Assembly (NCBI GenBank): GCA_950295325.1
Contig: OX485805.1
Coordinates: 13,302,501 to 13,366,500 of the forward strand
DNA from: Polytrichum commune
Taxonomy: Eukaryota; Streptophyta; Polytrichopsida; Polytrichales; Polytrichaceae
DNA length: 64,000 bases
Reading direction: 5' to 3'
A model generated the notes under the pieces. It saw only the letters and a list, made by a program, of their open reading frames with translations. It was not told where the DNA came from and ran no database searches. This document shows, piece after piece, positions 26,311-41,000 of this stretch; positions within the stretch are counted from its first letter, which is position 1; every line of letters begins with the position of its first letter. A program made the translations under genes and the position numbers.

Positions 26311-26597
26311 GGGTGGGTTTCCATGTATGGTGCTCATCCCCCAGACTCTGGTGGGAATAAGGAAAAATCTACATGAATTCTGCTGGGGTAGGGTTCGTAT
26401 GTGCCAAACAGCCATTGCTATTCTAAGTGTTAAGTGGGCAGATGGAAGTCTAGTGCCCCACGGTCACAGCCCTCCGCATTTTTAGTAGGCAACCAAAATG
26501 TGTTCAGTTGGTTGCCTTTGTTATCTTCATGAGAACACATTCAACCCCCCATTACTCTGAAATCTAGTGGGTCAGCTACGGACATGGAAACCCACCC
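26311..26597. mobile_element. PIF/Harbinger-type MITE, TAA target duplications
   Basis: A 287-bp element with termini GGGTGGGTTTCCATGT and ACATGGAAACCCACCC, flanked by TAA at 26308-26310 and 26598-26600. Both size and target trinucleotide (the TWA class) fit Tourist-like MITEs. It lies about 450 bp downstream of the stop codon of the J-domain gene. Confidence 0.82.
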
Positions 26598-27047
26598 TAA
26601 CTTCAAATTGAATCTCCTTTAGGAACAGGGGGTCTTCAGATTCTTATCCTAAATTAATTAAAGCCTTCACCAATATCTTGATGCCAAGTCACTGAGATTC
26701 TCATCAGCACACCTCGGTTATGTGGGGCAAGAGTATAAAAAATTGAATAACCGATGTGCGGCTTGAAGTGAGATTGTCAGGAGGCATAATAATGCCTCCA
26801 AATTAGATTTATCAAATCAGATTCATGTGGACATACTAGTATACATCATCAGCTTCCTATGGAAGTATGGGCAATGAAAGTGCTACCACATGACACTGCC
26901 TATCATTGGAAGGTGCTTCTCTGAGACCATTTTATACTAGACCAGTAACTCTGTCTCTGTTGAGCAAGATGTTGTGCACACTTCCAGAAATGAGTGCAGG
27001 CATGGATACACAAAAAGCATGTTGTGTCAGGCAGGGTGCTTGGAACA

Positions 27048-30000
27048 TCACCATTGCTTCTTGCCTTTCTTTCTTTTCCCTCGAGTTTTTGTGGCTCCTG
27101 GCTTAGCCGCAGAAGAAGCCTTCCCAGGGAACGGAGAATTGCCACCATTCAGGTCATTAAATGCACCTGATGCCATGGCACTTTGTAGCCACTCAAAAAA
27201 TTCTTGTTCAGTCATGTTGTTATCAAACTCCGAAAATGGAAAATCATCAGTCGTGAAGGGGGGGCGTGACCCCTTTGCTGCTGACCTAGGTCCTCGCGTG
27301 GGGCTCTTTCCTATTCCTGTAGTGCTCACATGGAATGTAGGCTTATGAGTGTTTGGTGGGCACTTGAGTCCCTGCAATACCAGCAGCAATCATTTTGTCA
27401 GCACATCACACTTCAATAAATGATGCAATATTCAGACATATCCAAATAAATTTCAAAATCTGAACACCAAATGGGCATCACCAGTCACATTTCCTGGACC
27501 TTAATTGATGGTCACCACTTTCTAAACATTGGCATGTTTGACTTTTCTTCCAGATAGGTTCCTTCAGAATTATGGTTAGGTTCAGGTCTCTTTATAATAA
27601 ACACAAGAGACCAGAAACTATGGCATCACTCAAGGACAATATTCCTAGGACCTAACAAGACCCGAGGTTTATTGGATGATTTTGACCAGTGTAGATAGGT
27701 TATAAATACTTCTTGAACAAAGTAAAGCTCTTGCACGTTAGCAACTCCTATTTGATTGAATGCTGTTGATTGTACTCCTGGCTCTCAATCCTACAGTGAG
27801 GGTATAATAATGCAGATGAACAAAGTCACTGATATATCTTATGTAGTGAGCATCAACTATCTGAGGCAAAGAGGGTGATGTAGCCATCTCTCAGAATGAA
27901 GTGCCATAGTAAGACTCTATCATAATAACAATAATCAACTGAAAAATATTTTGAACCTGGAGTATTTGAACCAGGCATATATAGTAATTGCAACGTCCAA
28001 AAAGGCACTGCAAGATTGAATGCTACCCATTGTTGACAAAAAACAGCTATTGATGTTACAGAGAATTAGTTCCTTTAGGCTAGCAGCATTCAGCCTAACT
28101 GGAACACAAAAAGGAGGAATGTACAAACCTGACAAAGCACCCATTCAGTCACGTCATACACCATCCCATCGGCACAAGCATAGGCATGCGGAACATCAAC
28201 CTGCAGGCCGAAAGATCTGAGCAATGAGGCCTTCCATAAGTGCACTGAGAGCCTACCAATTACTGCAAGGTGAAAGTTAAGTTAAAGCAAATAATTAATG
28301 ACAGAAATTCAGAATGGACAAACCTTTTGAAATATTCCAAAGAAAAAGGACTGGCCAGACTGCTCAACCCAACCATCCCCATCCTTGGCAGCATGGTGGT
28401 CTTGACACTCCTGTAGACACAGCTCATCATGTATCAGCAACACAAAAAAAAATTAAAAAATTAAAATGGCATGGCACAAGCACATGGCTTGCATGTTCAC
28501 AGAAAAATCAGACTTCTAACTCTCAACAAAACTAAGGTGCACTAAAATTCAGTGCCATGGTTGCCATCCTCTCTTTCACTTCTGTTTCTAAAGCAGGACA
28601 CAGATAGTAACCATGTCTACCAGGGGTCACACAAAGAGATGACAGATGTTGGCATGGTCCCAAATCACAATTTCCATACCAGCTCATGAAGCTGATTCGC
28701 AAACATTAATAAAATGCATGATGGTGACATAAACTTCACCTGGCACCACCGTGCTCGAGGTTTGGTCTTCTCAGTTGAGACCCACAAATGATTGTTACCA
28801 CATTTTCGACACATAATCCTGCGAGAATCTGCTGGGACGTCCTCATCACCCTCATCTTCAGAATTTCGACACCCACAATCAGGGGACCCACTTCTACCAT
28901 TCTGCAAAGTGGCAAGCAGAACCCATAAGAAAGAAATAAAGTGAATGCATCCACCCAAAGATCAGCACAATCTTTTGTGACAAACACAACAATCTGCTTC
29001 AAACTCTTGTGAACTCCCAACTTCAAGCATTTTTGCAAGGGATTCCATGCTCTATAGTGTGCTTCAGTTGTGAAGGCTTTTCATCATAGTAAGGGGAGTC
29101 GGCAGTACCACTCAAATACGACTTTGGTTAGGACTTGAAACATATCTTCAAGCACAGACTTGTTTCCACTTCAGTATCAGCTTGGACATTGTACTTATAA
29201 GAATGTGATATTCTTGATTGTCCATCTTTCTGGTATACAACAGTAGGAGATGGATGTCCTATTCCACCTTACAAAACACCTCCTTGCAAAGGTCATTTAC
29301 AGCTTGAAAAATATAGACAGAAAATAATGTCATTTAGTAAACATGTCAGTGAATTAAGTACCCAATGTACACCATGTCGATGTTTACGAAAATTCATAAG
29401 AACCTCTTCCCGCCGTAGTTCATCATCATAGCACTTCCTCTTGATTGCATCCAATAAAATCTGAAACATTGAAAATTAAGTACATTAGAGTGCTGATTTA
29501 TACTTCAGATTGATAAGTGAATAAGTAATCCACCTCACAGCAAGAACCTGCAAAAAATCAGATTCATGTCAGGTTGGGAAATACCTCATAAGCATTTTGC
29601 AATCGCTTAAAAGCTTCTTCAGCTTTTTCATTTCCTCCATTTTTGTCAGGGTGTACAAGCATTGCCTGTAATATCCAAGCATTTAGTGTGCATAAATATC
29701 ATCTAATCAAAATACAAAAAAAATACATAAACAACTTCTACATTATACTACTGGTTTCTATCGTCACCAGTCAGACTATGTTACCTAACTTGCAAATGTT
29801 GTATCGTACATGACTCTGAGAGCAATGGCTTAGACAGTAGAAAATGAGAAACTCAAAAACACCCACAACATTTGCTTTACAAATTCCACACATGGATTCA
29901 GATGAATCCATTCATGCTCTTATAAAGTACATGAATTCAAGTTTCCTAAAACCCTGTAAATCAATGTCTCCATTACACCAACAAAGCAAGCAAGCAAATC

Positions 30001-33000
30001 CTTTGACAAAGAGGAGACATGTACCTTCTTCCTATATTCTCTTTTTAAACTCGAGACATCAAAATTGTCGTATCGTGCAAATCCGAGGACAGCATAATGA
30101 TCTATACATCCTAGAACACGTATCACCTCCTCCTCGGCTGAAAGTGGGTCACCTTCATTGATCCCGCTGGTAGATGCACCCATACTAGTGCGAGCCCCAT
30201 CTACATTAGCTTGAAATTGCTCTGAGTTTGGCATACTGCCTTCTGAGGCTCTTCCCTTCGATGTCTTCTGCTGAGGGGGTGGTGGCACATATTCTGATTT
30301 TGCTTTTGAGAATTTTTCCTCTTTATCAGAGTTGAGAAAATACAAGGCAACATCTGACGAAAGAAAGGCTAGGGCAAGGCAAAGAATCAATCCAAACCAC
30401 CCACAAGAAACTTTCGCCGAATACACAGAATACGACATTGTTATAAGAATTGCCCAGCGACCCTGGTTGGCAGCGAAGAGACCACCTGACAACAGCAAGC
30501 AGAACAAGTATGCACAAGTCAGAACACTTCAGCAAGACAATCCACAGGTAAAATATTTAAAAAAGTCCACTGGGAAATCAATGTGGCATTCTAGCATTCA
30601 AGTGCAGATTCGGAAAAATTAGGGTTGCTGACCCAAATTGTCCATGAAAACCAGCACACAGTAATCCAAGCAAAAATATTTTGGCAATAACTGTTTACTC
30701 AAGAGACCTGGAGTATTCAGATGTTACTTCATCAAGTTCGCCTTTCAAATTTACTCCCAACCCCTACCGTGTCAGGCAGAGCCAACAAGTTAGACTACAT
30801 GGTAGCAATTTTATGAAACTTGCTGTCTAGAACTTGCCTTTCAAATGCAACAAGTTGCATCTTACAGCATTCAGATGATCTCATTTGTTACAAATGGTTG
30901 CTAGACCACCTTTTTACTACTATTTCAGTGAGCGTTGGCATGCAAGAAAAGATATCTCAATCCACGTGCCCACTTTCACATGAAAAATGTAATACTAAGT
31001 CTACAACTAGTAACAAATATGCTTCAAGGTTGAAATGCTTAGCGTTAAGAGCTACAGAAAAATTTCGTATTTGCAAATACTGAAAAGATAGAACCACCTC
31101 AGAATCCCCACGCCCAAAAAAATGTGACTTCTGCAAGGTGTGACAAAAGCTAAGCAACCAGATAACAGGATAGGTGAGTAAACCTCCAATTATCGTCACT
31201 GCTCCCGTCACCCAGAAGCTTCCATACAGCCAGAGCACCACTGCCGCATACAAGCCCAACAGTGCAAATGCTGGGGTGTACCCCACAAGAAACACTGCTG
31301 CAGCTGCTAGTCCCTGCAATACTGGCCCTTCTTCCCATCAACAACCTATGCTAAAGGTTATTAAGAAGGTAAACCAACCCAAGTCTCCTTGTGTAAACAA
31401 ATCCTAAATTGCTCCCAGCTCGAACCCAGAGGGAGGAATAAAATCACTCAACTCTTCCTTTGATGTACCAGAGCAGCCCAGCAAGACAGATTACACCAAG
31501 TAACTTCAGACCAAAATATTACAAGAGCTGGTTCACTTTCTTCAATTCTAGAGAAAATGACCCTCTAATTTGACTAGAAAATACAGAGGCCTTTGAGAAA
31601 TGCACGTGGAGCAGAGAGGTTCTCTTTAATTGCAAGGTATCTGATGACCCTTTCATTAGTATGCCAACCAAAGCACCGTAATACTTCACAAAACAGTGAA
31701 TACCCAAGAAGAAGCAACTAACATTTTATCCGAGATAAAAGAGCATTCGGGTTACAACATTCAAGGAGAGTATTATTATCTTTCTCCAGTGGAGAATAGA
31801 CTAGTGCAGATGAATAGATGAGAGGATATCCAAGCAAGCAAGGAAGAAAAGAGAAAAGAAAAGAAGGGAAGAAAAGATCTCCCTGCAGTGAGACACAACC
31901 ACAAACCTCAATTTGCAAAAGTGAATACTCTGCATGATAAAATGGCAAACTTTGATAATGCAGGCCTCTCTATAAGCACAATGCAGGAAAGGGGAATGAG
32001 GGTGCTGCATCTGAAGACCAGATTCTCAGCACCCAAATTTAGCCTAACATCCCAGGTTATGGAAAACATCATCAAGTTCACTGCCTAGGATAAAACATGG
32101 GGTTGAGCTTGGAATAATCAATCAGGTTCTTCAATTGAGGACTTACCAAAGCAATAAGCAAGTTGAAGAATCCTGCAAGTGCACTAAAACTGAGCACAGT
32201 GCACCAGAGAAGGAGAAAATGCGCAGCTGAACGAAGGCGAACAAGCGAGGCAAAACCACGTATCCCAGACTCCAATCCCAAACAGCTGAGCATGAGCATA
32301 ACCCTGGTAACAAGTAACAGCCATACCCGCACCGACGGCCATGCCTGTTTCACCCTAAACTCAACCCTTGTCCGCAATTGCAACCAAAAATTCTTCACGG
32401 CTATCAAAGCAGGTTCCCGATACTCAAGCCACTGTGTCAACAAAGCCACCAATTTAGCACCAACATCACCACCACTTGGTCTCTCCATTCTCTCAACAAA
32501 AGCCTCCACCACGCTAGGCTCCTCTTTTTCTGCAGCACTTCTTCTGCTCGGTGTGCTCTTCGACCTCTGCATACTTGGCAACCCATTCGCCCCAATGGTC
32601 TCCGAGCTTCTATTCCCATCCGAGCTTCTTGCTCCATCCCCTTTTCTGCTTGCTTTGCTCTCTCCCCTACTTCCTTTCCCATTCGAAGAGGCTGACCTAG
32701 ACCCACGCCCTGTCCCTTTATTATTACTATTCGCAGGCTCTTTGCCCTTAAATGATGCTTTCCCACCACCTTCCTTAGGGTTGTGGCCTTTATCCTTCTT
32801 CACCTCTGTATCCTTTGAAGCGTTCTCGCTCCTCAATTCCTCCGCCTCCGCACCTTTCGATGATGATGGTGATGTGGTGCATGTGTCTGCACCATCATCC
32901 TCCACCACCTTCTTTTCTACTTCTTCTTCGGTGTTCTTCTCCGTATTATCATGTGGCTCTGCCTCCTCTGCCTTGTTATTTTCCATGACGTCCCTCGCAT

Positions 33001-33211
33001 CCTTGGGTGGTTCGTGACCGTGCCCGTAGCCGTTCTGATGATGCACCGGCATGGGCAAGGGCATGGGCTCCGCCTCCCCATTCTGATCATGATGATGAGC
33101 CTCCATGCACGCTCTCCCACCGGAATTAGGGTTCCAAACACCACCTCCCCTGAAAAACCTCACATCCTTCGACACTTCCCTTCCTCCTCTCCTCCCGCCT
33201 CTCTTCTCCAA
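27048..33211 (-). CDS. DNAJC14-like membrane J-domain protein with Jiv90 domain
   Basis: A probable Hsp70 co-chaperone anchored in a membrane. I read nine coding exons: 33211-32147, 31313-31098, 30462-30025, 29665-29585, 29460-29362, 28901-28740, 28410-28324, 28200-28129 and 27371-27048, about 847 residues. All junctions are phase 0. The N-terminal ~290 residues are low-complexity and charged. Hydrophobic helices lie near 294-355, in exon 2 and at the start of exon 3. The J domain spans exons 3-5 (DHYAVLGF, then HPD at 578-580). Exons 6-9 form the Jiv90 domain: CRKCGNNHLW, DGDGWVEQSGQSFFFG, VYDVTEWVLCQ and PPNTHKPTFHV, followed by a basic tail. This order matches plant DNAJC14-type proteins. 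The start could instead be Met36 (MEAHHHDQ). The exon 2/3 border is the least certain, chosen because it keeps phase. Confidence 0.87.
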
Positions 33212-33759
33212 CCCCGTGACATCAACCGAACGTCACAACCGTGAACCACCATCTCAGCTAGGTTACCAACAATCCAACCCTGGAACCCAAAACCCTCGAA
33301 ACCCAAACCCTCGCGGAAGCAATCACTCCACGCACCATCACAAACACATCATCATCATCATCATCATCACCATCGTCTGGTGAATTGCGTGTCTAATCCT
33401 CTCCTGTGCTGTGCACTGCGGGAAGGGCCCGCCCGGCGGCCATGGCGAAGATGCCCATGACTGCTGCCGGTGGTGAGGGTTTAACAGCCATGGCTGGCAT
33501 TGGCCAACGAATCCAAGAGCAAAGACGCGCAAGCGCAAGCGCAAGAGCTAGAGCTCGGAGTTGGCGAAGGATCGTCGCTCGCTCTCGTATGCGTGTAAGC
33601 TTAGAAAGAGAAAATGGGGGTAAGGAGGGTCTAGAGAGAGAAAGTGAAGAAGAAAGAGAGAAAACCATCACCAAGAGGAGTGATGGTGAAGAGAGAAAGT
33701 GAGTCTCTCTCTCTCTTCTCTTGACTTTCTTTCTCCTACACTTATAAATACTCTATTTA
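33212..33759. promoter_or_regulatory. Probable promoter region of the J-domain gene
   Basis: Upstream of the minus-strand start codon. It holds an ATC/CAT trinucleotide run (33346-33372), GCAAGC/GCTAGAGC short repeats near 33530-33555 and GA/CT-rich tracts (33605-33720). GA-rich tracts with AGAGAGAAAGTG also occur at about 36.1, 37.6 and 38.5 kb, so part of this is dispersed repeat. Confidence 0.35.
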
Positions 33760-34144
33760 GGGCCCTTTCGCATGGGTCCTAAGTCCCATGTCACTTGAGG
33801 TCAATCCGTGCAATCTCAGCCGTTGAGAGCATGGAAGTTAGGACTCACCGCTTCACACATGGTTCCAAGTCTTAAGTCCCAAGTATGACATGGATACCTA
33901 CATGGCGACACTTTTTGGAGGTGAGGCTTGGGACTTGTGTTGAGAGTTGGGTCAAGCAAAAAAGCTAGACCCGACTCTCAATACAAGTCCCATGAATACT
34001 TCTGCATAAAATAATCAAGATCCGACTTCAATGATAATGAACCATATTCTAGTGGTTTCTTGAGGCCCAAAAGTTGAGAGGCCTTCATTTTGGAACTTGC
34101 TAACATGAGTGCACTTGGGACTGGGACCCCATGTGAACCAACCC
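33760..34144. mobile_element. PIF/Harbinger-type MITE, TTA target duplications
   Basis: A 385-bp element with TTA at 33757-33759 and 34145-34147. The left end GGGCCCTTTCGCATGGGTCC and the right end (GGACTGGGACCCCATGTGAA, then CCAACCC) are imperfect inverses sharing CATGGG(G)TCC and the following TCCCA. No coding capacity. Confidence 0.68.
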
Positions 34145-34515
34145 TTAGTGTCATATGATAGTTTATGTCATTATGATAGCTTTTGTAGTGACATTTCTTA
34201 TGAGCAAGTTTACAAGTGTTGCAATCTCAACCTACTATCAGTTCATATAATGCCCAAGATATTTATGTACCCTAACATTTGTGTAAGGAAATATTGTTAT
34301 GGATGATTGAAATTTGGATGAAAACACTTAGTAAGTTACAATAATTGCAACTAGCATTGAGCAAGACAAACATAAATTTTTGACACTAAATACAATATTC
34401 AGTGTAGTCTTTCTACTTATCGACTGTAATGAGAAGTGTGATTTTCCTAAAGGTACCGATTTTGAACTCGTTCATGGTAGGTTTTCTCATGTAAGTTGTG
34501 AGTTTTGACGCCTAA

Positions 34516-35000
34516 GGGGTTGTTTACATCATGGATCATGAAGTCTTCCCTTGCTCCCCTAAAATATGTGATTGATCGTTGAACTCGTCTCGGGACCACT
34601 TAGGTTTACACCTAGGAAAAAATGTAAGAGTGACCATGGAACTTGGAGTTCCCAAAAGGCCTATTTTTAGGCCTACATTATCCACTATTGTGATCCAAGA
34701 CGCTTTGCGGTGAGAGAGGCAAATGAGGTTCTCTCGCTGCAAAAATCAAGAGACCATGTCAAAGAAATGATGTTTTTCTTTTCTTTTCTTTTTTCTTGGC
34801 CAAGCATTGTTACAGTTAAGAGGGAAAAATGGACGAAGAAGAAGGAGAGAAGGTAAAACATGAAGGGGAAGGGAAAACAAACAAAAAAAACACCCTTTTT
34901 TGGGCGTATATTAAAAATATCGACACATCCATTTTTGATGCATGGTCACTCCTCTTGGTCCAGTTCGGTTTAAACCCAATGAGGGGCCCAAAGGCTTTAA
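34516..35000. mobile_element. PIF/Harbinger-type MITE copy lacking its right end
   Basis: Starts GGGGTTGTTTACATCATGGA after TAA and is collinear with the complete copy at 56516-57050 (GTGATTG, TCGTTGAACTC, ACCACTT, AATGAGGGGCCCAAAGGC). Similarity stops near 35000, so the right terminus is missing. The frame at 34829-35053 is inside this region and is not credited. Confidence 0.65.
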
Positions 35001-38000
35001 GAAATTATAATTTCCCAAACACATATTATTTTTCCAAACCTCAAAATTTTTGAAAGCTGAAATTTATATTGAGTGAAATTCAATTCATAACCACATGCTC
35101 ATTTACCATACATTTCCAAAAAAAAAATTAATGCATGCTCTAAGATGTTTGTAGAGTGCATAATTTGTTTTGGGGAGCTTGAAGAAGCTACTTCTTCTTC
35201 TTCTCCTCCTCCTCCTCCTAACTTTAAGAAGCTTAAGAGAGCTTACATTGAGAGTCTCCAACACTTTGGACTTCCAAAACCTAGATCATTCAGTGGCACT
35301 AATTTAATAGCACAAGGAAATTTGACCTCACCTTCAATAATTTCCCACACACTTTATTAGCCCACCCTTACTAAATGAGATACTCAGTGTAGTTTCTTTC
35401 TTCTTCTTCTTTCTTTTTATTAATCAATTGAAATAGAGAAGTGTGAGTTTCCAAAAGATACCAATTTTGGACGCTTCCATGGATTTTCATGTAAGTCGTG
35501 AGGCTCGTGACCTACTTTTGTTTCCAAATTTAGGTAATGACCCTATGTTAGGTTATCCAATGACAACTATATGATTCACGTAATCTACGATTGAGAGTGT
35601 GTAGAGCATGGGTCATGATATGGAATATGGGTGTTTAATGGCTACCTTTCCAACTAGCCCACTTCTCATGGGATATGAGACACACAATTAGTGCAAGATG
35701 GTTAGCAAATCCTAATCGAGGTCGTAGCCACTTTCTTTTATGATTTTTTGGAGCTCATATGAATGTCAAAGTGAAGATTCTCATGCTCATTAAGTGGTCA
35801 TATAATTCCCCCCAAGTATGTTGATTATTGAATCTAGATCATATTTTGAACACGTAGTCCAATCTCTTTTTTATACCCATTTTTATTGTCAGACCTAAAT
35901 GTATACCCCTCAAATATAAGTCTCCAATATACATCACTAATTCAATTAGGCATGTATACCTTACATTGGTTTCGACTTCCAACCCGGTGCATGTCATGAC
36001 GGTCAAAAATGGCTTTGGATGACTTTATGTGGTCAAGAATCATCCCTCGCTCTTGCATGCATGTTGAGCTTGGAGAGAAAACACCAAGAGGAGGAAAGAG
36101 GTGGTGAAGAGAGAGGGTCTCTTCGCTTGACTTTCTTAGCTTTCACACTACTATATTGATTATCCCATTTAGTGCATGCGGTACTAATTCCTGAAACATA
36201 CACTATTTTGCCAAGTCTCAAAATTAGTGAGGGCTAATTTTTTTAAGTACTCAATAATACTAAATTCATGAATACATGCTCATTTATCAGATATTTCAAG
36301 AAAATTAAGATGTGTTCCAAGGTGCTTGTAGAGTGAAAAAAAACAATTAATTGAAACACATGCTTGTCAGTGATGTTAGTATTTTCAATGAGTAATATTG
36401 TTATGAATAGTATTTTGAATGAATAATGTCAAATCGAACAATGCTTCCTAGATCTTTTGGTGGCACTAGTTACATAGTGTAAAGAAACCTAGTAACACCT
36501 TCACTAATTTCCCACACACATTATTAGCCCTCCCTCATTAATTGGGATAATTAATGTAGTGCGCTTATGCTTATGCTTATGCTTATGCTTATCTATCTAT
36601 CTATATATCAAAAAGGTGATTATGAGTTTTGTTAAGGTAGACATACCTAATTCCAACATAGCAATAACTTGGACACCTTTATTTGAGTGGTATGTGGTTA
36701 GGTGTGGATCTAGATTGGACACCGAAAACACATGTTGGGGGACCTACATGACCACTTAAACGAGCACAAGTATCTGAACCTTGATAACAAACTTAGATGT
36801 ACATGTGAACTCCAATATTTATGAAGCAAACAACTATGGTCGCGATTGAATTACATCGGACTAATTGTGTGTTCTATATCCTACAAGAAGTGGGTGCATA
36901 GAGAAAAGGATTTGAATAACACACGTCTACCTCACCTCCCCATAGCCAATGGAGTGAGATTCAAGGTGTGCGGTCCAAGTTGGCACAACATACATAAGGT
37001 ATGTGGGTATTATTTGGTTTGATTTTCATGTTCTCCAAATTCTACCCATTATATTTACACGACAAAACTTGTGTTGCAATAGCACATCTTCGATGAAATG
37101 TCTACAAAAACCTGGATTGAAAATCAAACCTCCCCTTATTTAGTTATGGTTAACATAGGGGCATGTTTGTCGATTTCTTAACTAGATACATATATCCTCC
37201 CAATTGTATTCACTATTGAGTGTAGAGTAGTTATTATTATTTGAAGATGTAGTCCAATCTATTTTAAACACATGCATTCATGATGTTTGCTCTTTGATCC
37301 TCACTGCACCACATACCAATCAAATATAAGGGTCCGTTTAAGAAAACGAGCCACTTAAGACCCATCTACCTTAAGTAATCGTATGATGGAATACCCAATG
37401 ACAACTTTAGTATCGAGACAATCTATGGCTTAGAGATGGTGTGTGTGGAGCATGGGTTAGGGTTTTTAAACCTTTCCATGGGCTTCAACCATGATGCATG
37501 TCATCAACGTCAAAATTGGCCTTGGATGAATTCATTGGTTAGGAATTGGCATTTTCGCTCGCATGAGAGGTTAGCTTAAAGATAGAGAAAAGAACCTATA
37601 TATATAGAGAGAGAGAGAGAGTGAAGAAGGAGGAAGTGAAGAGATAAGAGTCTCTTCTCTTGACTCTTTTAGATTTCTTTCTAGTAGTCTTTTTTACTTA
37701 ACAAGCAAAATGAGGACCATGTGTTTCCTAAAGACGCCTATTTTGAACACCTCCATAGATTTTCACATCAGTAGTGAGGTCCAAGTTGACTCACTAGACA
37801 TAGATAACCTTAAGTTGGAATACCCAATAACAACTAAAGTAGATGGGTCTTAAGTGACTCATTTTCTTCTTCTTTTTTTGGCACAAATTGAAAAAACAAC
37901 TGTAAGAAAGGAACCAAAGTACAACAACCTTGGGAGAACCAACGTAAACTGAGGGGAAATCAAGACATAAGTGGTTCGTTTTCTTAATCAAACCTTATAT

Positions 38001-41000
38001 TTAATTGGTATGTGGTTTGGTGAGGATCAAAGAACGAACATCATAAAGACACATATTTTAAAGAGTTTGGACTATGTTTTGAATATTAATAACTATTCTA
38101 CACTCAATGGCGAACACAATTGGGAGGGCCTATGTATTCAATCAAGAAATCAACTAACGTGCACTTCCGAGAACCATAACTAAACGAGGAGGTCCAATTT
38201 TCAATCAGTTTTTTCCATTTTTTATTTTTTCTATAGATTTGCTAATGCAACACAAGTTTTGTTGTGTAATCTAATTAGGAGGAGTTGCAGAACATGAAAA
38301 CAAAACTAAATAACACCCAATTTTTGATAAACAAATCATGAAATCTATGCCAGGTTGGGTATGGGTCTTGATTATGGAATATTACATAGGCTTCAATCTT
38401 GATACACATCGCCAATTTCACAAAAACATATTCAGATGAATTTATGTGATCCAAAATCTTCACTTACTCCTACGCGAGGGGTTTAGCTTAGAGGGAGAGA
38501 AAAATATGTCTAAAGAGAGGCAATGAAGAAGACTCACAACACTATCATTCATGGTATTTGACGTCACACACACTATCTACTAAGGGTTTATTCTAGTTGC
38601 CTAGAGGTCTAGAAATGTCATGTATGCTCATTGTCAACATGATACTATTTGCCAATATAAATATATTATGAATTGATTTTTATTTGCCTACCATGTGGTA
38701 TTTAGTGTAGCACATTGGAGTCCTTGAGAGGATAATTTACATACATTGTCTTTGTTGGCCAGTTTTGAAGATCTAAAATTCAAATTTATTTTCAAATATA
38801 GACTTCTATACAATTGAATTCAATATTTTATGTTCAATTCTTTGTAAATCTTGACATTTTATGAAATAACATGATTTCCATTGAAGCCATCTAGGCATGA
38901 TAGTAGTGTTCAAGAGGAATATTGTGAGCATACTAATTGCCAAGTGTCATGTGTTACATCATGCTCAATTTGTTGACCATTGTGTAACCTAGGCATAAAC
39001 CTCATAACATTATCAAACATATTAATGCCAAGGTATTAGTAGGCACACTAATGCTAAATGTCCTTTCCTCTCCTATTGATTTTCTAAACATTTTCTTAGC
39101 TTCCTTCTCAATTTTGTCATTAAAAGATGATCGTGCATTGCATAACATCCCAAAGGATACCTATTTATAACATATTTTGGACACACGGATTTTCACATAC
39201 ATTGTGAGGTGAGAGGTCCGAGTTGGCTTACAAGACATAGGTAATCCTTTGTCTCACCCAATGCCAACTATAGCATTTATATAACCTATGGCTAAGAATG
39301 TGTGGGCATGGATTGCGGATTTAGAATCTTACACGGACTTCAATCATAATGCACGCCATGAATGTCAAAAATGCCTTGGAATAGACTCATGGGTTAAAGA
39401 ATGTCACTTGTTTTCTTGTATGAGAAGCAAGATAAGGAAGGTCTAGAGAACCAATTAAACCAATCGTGATGCAATTCTTCAAGAAGACAATTGTCTCTCT
39501 AATTGTCTCTTGCTTTTTACTTTCTTATCGATAACTCCCTTTCTTGTTCTAATACTTATCAATCAAAAAGAGGATTGGATGTTATGTTTTCTCTCTGCAA
39601 AAAATATGATGTTTTTTGAACAACTTAATGGGTTTTTGCATAAGTTTGTGAGGTGCGAGGTCCAAGTTCATACATGCAATCTCATGTTAATATATTTTAG
39701 GCATGGAATTTTATTTTAGAAAATGTTCAAAGCAAATGTGGCAATGTCGAGTGTCCACAATATGCATGCTTTTGGCGGTTAGCGATGGATTGCCCTCCAA
39801 GGATAACTATCATCCTTCTTCACCACATAAAGTTTATAACAATGTGATATGTGGCTATCAACATGTATTTTTCCAATGTTCTTATAAATATGCAATGTTG
39901 TGGTTCACAATGGCCATTTACATTGAGGGTGGTTAACACATACCATTCACATTCGTTGACAATACCAATGTATGAATTGCTTGCGACATCTATATGTGCT
40001 ATAACAATTGGGTGTGTTCAAGTGCAAACATGTTACAAGGCATAACAATGTTGCATACTCATTTAATATGCGTTGCATGTTTATTGTTGCCCAAAGCCAC
40101 ATTCTTTAACATGCACTCCAATTGCATTGTACATAACGCAAGAATGCACTATACTTGTTACTTCATTGCACTATTTTAGACACACATGGTAACTATAACA
40201 AATGGATTTGTTTTGTCATTTTATGTCAATTTTCAACCAATCTCCAAGGCTTCTGCACAAAATATAGTGACTCCCCTCCCCTCCCCCCCAATCCCGTATG
40301 CATTTACATTGAGCCCCCCTACTCCAACACTACATTCAACACCTTCACTCTGCATCCTATGCGTCTGATGGGAACATGTATTCGTTGTCATCTTTGATGT
40401 TCTTCTACTTTGCAACATTTCCTACATTGTTGTGGATTGTGACTTCCCTACAAAACCACCTCATAGCCCCCTCCTCCCCCCAAACAATGCCTTCCCTTCC
40501 ACATATGTTCATTGCATGCGATTGCATATGTTGTTGTCAACGCAATATTGCCCAATACATTTCTACATAAGTACACCCCAATATATGACCACCATTGTGT
40601 CTCCAACCACATCGCAAGTGGGTTTCCAATTCCACTAAGGTGACATGAGTTTCACAACCCATATGGCCAACCTCTTCTTCCATAACATATACATGTTGGC
40701 CCATTTTTGTGTATACATGGAGGGTTCATTCATCATTGTCACATCATCTACAGTGAGCATATGGAATGGCAACTACCACATTTTGGCAAACAACCAACAA
40801 TGCAAAATGCATTCCTTGCAAAAGATGTCACAGGCAGTCACATAGAGCCTTACAACTCCTTGCCTTGCACATTCAATACAATAAAATTGATGGCACATGT
40901 TATGTGCATTTTCATGATCCTCCTCTCTCGCATCTTTTAGTCCTATACATAGGGTTGCTCCAATAATGATGGAGTTCAAAACACGCAACCACAACGTATT

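Noticed and set aside
32163..33017. 284-codon plus-strand frame
   Set aside because: Antisense shadow of the charged low-complexity first exon of the J-domain gene. No family resemblance.
35145..35360. 71-codon Ser/Pro-rich frame
   Set aside because: Lies in a dispersed repeat that recurs at 36.2-36.6 kb without the frame being kept.
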